From: Pirellulaceae bacterium
GTDB lineage: Bacteria; Planctomycetota; Planctomycetia; Pirellulales; Pirellulaceae
DNA: 8,924 nucleotides
NCBI GenBank assembly: GCA_030744095.1
Contig: JASLRF010000394.1
Coordinates: 1 to 8,924, forward strand
Direction of reading: 5' to 3'
Under the pieces are notes generated by a model. That model did no database searches. It was not told the origin of the DNA and was given only the letters and a program-made list of their open reading frames with translations. The position numbers and the translations under genes are program-made. Shown here in pieces: positions 6,941-8,924 of the stretch (within the stretch, counting starts at the first letter, position 1; each line of letters begins with the position of its first letter).

Positions 6941-6953
6941 GCTTTGTCAAAGC
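6941..6953. repeat. 13-bp perfect dyad GCTTTG-T-CAAAGC
   Basis: Arms at 6941-6946 and 6948-6953 are exact inverted repeats around a single T. This could be a small operator, or chance; a dyad of this size is expected about once in ten such spacers at this fixed spacing. Confidence 0.2.
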
Positions 6954-7047
6954 TAAAGAATGGGGTATGCATCCTGCTTGCTCTGAGTTTCGTCCATTCA
7001 TCGCGAGTTGAGAGCTTACGCCAGTGAAGCACCAACCCCAAACTTAA

Positions 7048-7060
7048 GGTGTGACACACC
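7048..7060. promoter_or_regulatory. 13-bp perfect dyad GGTGTG-A-CACACC, possible operator
   Basis: GGTGTG (7048-7053) and CACACC (7055-7060) are exact inverted repeats around one A, about 60 bp upstream of the candidate pilin -35. The position suits an activator or repressor site for the pilin gene, but the binding protein is unknown and chance is possible. Confidence 0.25.
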
Positions 7061-7119
7061 ACCAGGCCACAGATTCGGCACGTCATCACGTCTGCCACGG
7101 GTTTTGGCACGAAATGCCT

Positions 7120-7148
7120 TTGCCTGCCCCAGGTTTGTGACCTAGATT
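7120..7148 (+). promoter_or_regulatory. Candidate promoter of the pilin gene
   Basis: TTGCCT (7120-7125) and TAGATT (7143-7148), each matching consensus at 4 of 6 bases, are separated by an ideal 17 bp. Transcription would start near 7154-7155, at the foot of the stem-loop at 7153-7175, leaving a leader of about 57 nt. Moderate match, well placed. Confidence 0.4.
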
Positions 7149-7152
7149 TTTG

Positions 7153-7175
7153 TTGGCCCTCACGTCTGGGGCCAA
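7153..7175 (+). promoter_or_regulatory. GC-rich stem-loop in the pilin mRNA leader
   Basis: TTGGCCC (7153-7159) and GGGCCAA (7169-7175) form a perfect 7-bp stem with a 9-nt loop, 36 nt before the pilin ATG. No T-tract follows on the plus strand, so it is not a typical terminator. If the promoter call is right the hairpin sits at the very 5' end of the message, where such structures are known to slow mRNA decay. Confidence 0.45.
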
Positions 7176-7211
7176 TTGCGCGAACGCGAACCTGAAGTCG
7201 GACCCGTTGCC

Positions 7212-7388
7212 ATGACGCGAATCTTACAGTTTCTTCGTGAAGAGGACGGACCGACGGCCGTTGAGTACGCCGTGATGTTGGCGCTGATCATTATCGTTTG
7301 CATCGGCTCGGTTACCCTTGCTGGGGGCGAGGCCTTCAATATGTGGGGCAGCAATAGGCAAGAGTTAGAGTCTGTCCTTGGGAACTAG
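7212..7388 (+). CDS. Flp-type (type IVb) prepilin, Flp/Fap family
   Basis: A 58-residue pilin precursor of the Tad/Flp class, whose mature form assembles into thin adhesive pili or secretion pseudopili. The short leader MTRILQFLREEDG ends at Gly13; the mature protein would start PTAVEY, matching the class cleavage pattern G/XXXXEY (Glu18, Tyr19), followed by the hydrophobic assembly helix AVMLALIIIVCIGSVTLAG (about 20-38). The ATG at 7212 gives the usual length (about 55-65 residues). A TTG at 7176 in the same frame would add 12 residues with an unusually acidic leader start and place the start right at the stem-loop, so it is less likely. No tad/rcp assembly or prepilin-peptidase gene is in the window, so it appears to be a lone pilin gene; divergent lexA and convergent nagB-like neighbours do not suggest an operon. 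Confidence 0.88.
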   Translation: MTRILQFLREEDGPTAVEYAVMLALIIIVCIGSVTLAGGEAFNMWGSNRQELESVLGN

Positions 7389-8924
7389 ATCGGCACGCCT
7401 TTCCACCGGACGAACGCTTCGAGGGCAAAATATTCGGGCAGGCCGATCTGATTGTACTTGTTGGCCGTGCCGCAATTGCGATCCTCGGCACGCTCCCAAA
7501 ACTCGCGCGAATCGGTGCCGGGAAACAGAGCCTCGTCTTTTTGGCTTTCATGCATAAAGACGGCCTTGCGTTTTCGTTCCAGATCGCTTGGACTGAGCGG
7601 AACTGCGATTTCAATTTCGTCCAGCGCGTACTCTTGCCAAGCGCCTCGATACAGCAGCACTTCCGGGCGCGACCCGCTGGCTTGTTCGATTTCCGACAAT
7701 GCGTGGAAGATTGCCTCGGCGCAAACTCGATGTGTGCCGTGCGGATCTGACAAGTCGCCAGCGACGTAAATCTGTGCGGGCGCGACGTTCTCGATCAACT
7801 CTCGAATCATCCGCACGTCGTCTGAACCCACGGGACGCTTGGTGACGGTTCCTGTGCGATAGAACGGCAGATCGAGGAAATGCAGGTGCTCTTCACGACA
7901 ACCAACCTCGAGGGCTCCCGCCTTGGCTTCGCTCCAGCGAATCAAGCCCTTGATCTTTAGGACAGAATCTGCATCGAAATCGCCCGGCCGTTTTTCCGTT
8001 AAGGATTGATGCACATCGGATTCGAGGCGCTTCGAGTTTTCCTCGTCAATGCCGAACATCCGATTGTATTCGGTCACCAAGTCGGCGACGCGATGCGCAT
8101 CGTGATCGAAAACCGCGATGTTACCGCTGGTCATGTAGGCGATATGTACTTCGTGCCGGTCTTCGACCAGTCGAATCAGGGTGCCGCCCATGCTGATCAC
8201 ATCGTCATCGGGATGAGGGCTGAAGCAGATCACACGTTGGGGTTCGCGGCCGCCGGGATGGTACTCGATACTCTCCATCATCCATTTGAAGACGCGATGA
8301 GCGAGCTTGGGCGCTGGGCCATGTTCACGGAGCAACGAAACGAGCTGATGATGACGAAAGTCGTCGTCATCCAGCTTGAGCAATGCTTTGCCCGTCCGTT
8401 CACACAGCCAAAGTACGGCTCGCTTAATTAAGGGAGGTGCCCATTTAACTTCGGATATGGCCCACGGTGTCGCTTCGCTGACAAGTGTTGCGGCCGCGGC
8501 AGCATCCACTAACACCGTGGCGTCGTCGTGTTGTTGCAGGTAGCTCGCCGGCACCTCCTCGGAAACCGGTTTCTCGAGGATCGCGCAAATGACGTTGGCT
8601 TTGTGTTCACCTTGGGCCAGTAGCAGCACTTTCCGTGCATCCAGGATTGTCCCGACTCCCATCGTAATGGCCTGGGTTGGCACGTTTTCCTGGCCAAAGA
8701 AATCTGCGGCCGCCGATGTCCTCGTGGATGGATCGAGCGTGGCGAGCCGTGTGCGGCCGTTGCGCGAACAATACGGTTCGTTAAAACCAATATGTCCGTT
8801 CCCACCTACGCCCAACACGACAACGTCGATGCCACCAGCGGCGTCAATCTTGGCCTCGTAGTCCCGACAATGCGCTTCCACTTGATCCAGTGGCACGCTT
8901 CCGTCAGGGATGTTGATCTGCTCG
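7385..8924 (-). CDS. nagB: Glucosamine-6-phosphate deaminase/PIG-L deacetylase fusion (N-terminus outside window)
   Basis: The last 512 residues are visible, numbered from the first full codon at 8921-8923. Residues about 1-147 are the C-terminal part of a NagB domain, which converts glucosamine-6-phosphate to fructose-6-phosphate and ammonia: LGVGGNGHIGFNEP (37-50, with His44 and Glu49 matching E. coli His143 and Glu148) and ITMGVGTILDARKVLLLAQGEHKA. Roughly 100 N-terminal residues should lie beyond 8924. A linker of about 75 residues (149-224) leads to a PIG-L/LmbE zinc deacetylase domain: SPHPDDDVISMGGTL (235-249, zinc ligands His237 and Asp240) and DPHGTH (393-398). PIG-L enzymes deacetylate N-acetylglucosamine-type groups. 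The reading frame is unbroken. The same architecture is, to my knowledge, found in Bacteroidetes NagB-like proteins of about 640-660 residues. A GTG at 8894-8896 is not the true start, since NagB homology continues upstream of it. Its stop overlaps the pilin stop. Whether both domains are active is inferred. Confidence 0.93.
   Translation of the reverse strand, partial: EQINIPDGSVPLDQVEAHCRDYEAKIDAAGGIDVVVLGVGGNGHIGFNEPYCSRNGRTRLATLDPSTRTSAAADFFGQENVPTQAITMGVGTILDARKVLLLAQGEHKANVICAILEKPVSEEVPASYLQQHDDATVLVDAAAAATLVSEATPWAISEVKWAPPLIKRAVLWLCERTGKALLKLDDDDFRHHQLVSLLREHGPAPKLAHRVFKWMMESIEYHPGGREPQRVICFSPHPDDDVISMGGTLIRLVEDRHEVHIAYMTSGNIAVFDHDAHRVADLVTEYNRMFGIDEENSKRLESDVHQSLTEKRPGDFDADSVLKIKGLIRWSEAKAGALEVGCREEHLHFLDLPFYRTGTVTKRPVGSDDVRMIRELIENVAPAQIYVAGDLSDPHGTHRVCAEAIFHALSEIEQASGSRPEVLLYRGAWQEYALDEIEIAVPLSPSDLERKRKAVFMHESQKDEALFPGTDSREFWERAEDRNCGTANKYNQIGLPEYFALEAFVRWKGVPI

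Larger units (their letters stand above)
6827..7119. other. Central part of the lexA/pilin intergenic spacer, no gene seen
   Basis: Open frames on both strands here (up to 107 codons) lack motifs and look random. No tRNA or rRNA-like structure was recognised. The stretch includes a pyrimidine-rich tract near 6890-6935 and two 13-bp perfect dyads listed separately. A small RNA cannot be excluded by eye. Confidence 0.5.

Noticed and set aside
6787..7110. Minus-strand open frame of 107 codons upstream of lexA
   Set aside because: It covers the lexA promoter and TGTACA sites and has no domain-like features.
7105..7123. TGGCAC followed by TTTGC, resembling a sigma-54 promoter before the pilin gene
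   Set aside because: The GG-to-GC spacing is 14 nt instead of the strict 10 nt required for -24/-12 promoters.
7176..7211. TTG at 7176 as the pilin start
   Set aside because: It would abut the stem-loop and give an atypical acidic leader; ATG at 7212 gives the normal short Flp leader and length.
8006..8431. Plus-strand open frame (141 codons) opposite the deaminase/deacetylase gene
   Set aside because: Shadow of the antisense coding strand; no motif of its own.
8787..8804. Asn42 in place of E. coli NagB catalytic Asp141, suggesting an inactive deaminase
   Set aside because: Bacillus-type NagB enzymes carry Asn at the same place (NGHIGFNEP) and are active, so this is an ordinary family variant.
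8894..8896. GTG as the true start of the deaminase/deacetylase gene
   Set aside because: In-frame NagB-like sequence (ending IPDGS before the GTG-encoded Val) continues upstream to the window edge, so the gene is cut by the window.

Overview
The window (8,924 bp) looks like chromosomal DNA of a diderm planctomycete, probably of the Pirellulales/Rhodopirellula type. This rests on family resemblance recognised by eye, not on a database search. The markers are a short Flp-type pilin with the motif EDGPTAVEYAVMLAL, a histidine kinase with the segment EAFRCKRITEKLLDFSR, a LexA with the SPNGVMCHLKALEKKG recognition region, a NagB/PIG-L fusion protein, and an LPS-transport permease that implies an outer membrane. 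Shine-Dalgarno sequences are mostly weak or absent, with one strong exception.

Layout. 1-311 holds no convincing gene. Four plus-strand genes follow: a membrane-anchored PP2C phosphatase (312-1619), an LptF/LptG-family permease (1774-2961), and a two-component pair made of a HAMP sensor histidine kinase (3167-4771) and a sigma-54-dependent NtrC-type response regulator (4746-6122). The last two overlap by 26 bp. Only 11 bp later lexA ends, running the other way (6134-6736, minus). A 475-bp spacer separates lexA from a divergent Flp-type prepilin gene (7212-7388, plus). The pilin gene runs tail-to-tail into a large minus-strand gene (7385 to beyond 8924), and the two stop codons share the tetranucleotide CTAG. 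That gene encodes a glucosamine-6-phosphate deaminase domain fused to a PIG-L/LmbE deacetylase domain, and its N-terminus lies outside the window.

How the genes relate. The kinase and NtrC-type regulator are almost certainly cognate partners that drive sigma-54 promoters; no convincing sigma-54 site was found in the window, so their targets are probably elsewhere. LexA has all residues needed for RecA-stimulated self-cleavage (Ala89-Gly90, Ser122, Lys160). Its promoter carries two TGTACA palindromes 20 bp apart, one inside the -35/-10 spacer and one just upstream of -35, which makes them good candidates for autoregulatory operators. The other genes look like independent neighbours.

No mobile element, CRISPR array, tRNA or rRNA was seen. 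I found no clearly new multi-gene system. The points most worth following are the possible planctomycete LexA operator, the 5'-stem-loop leader of the lone pilin gene, the deaminase/deacetylase fusion, the extended dimerisation region of the kinase, and the two convergent gene pairs with almost no intergenic space.
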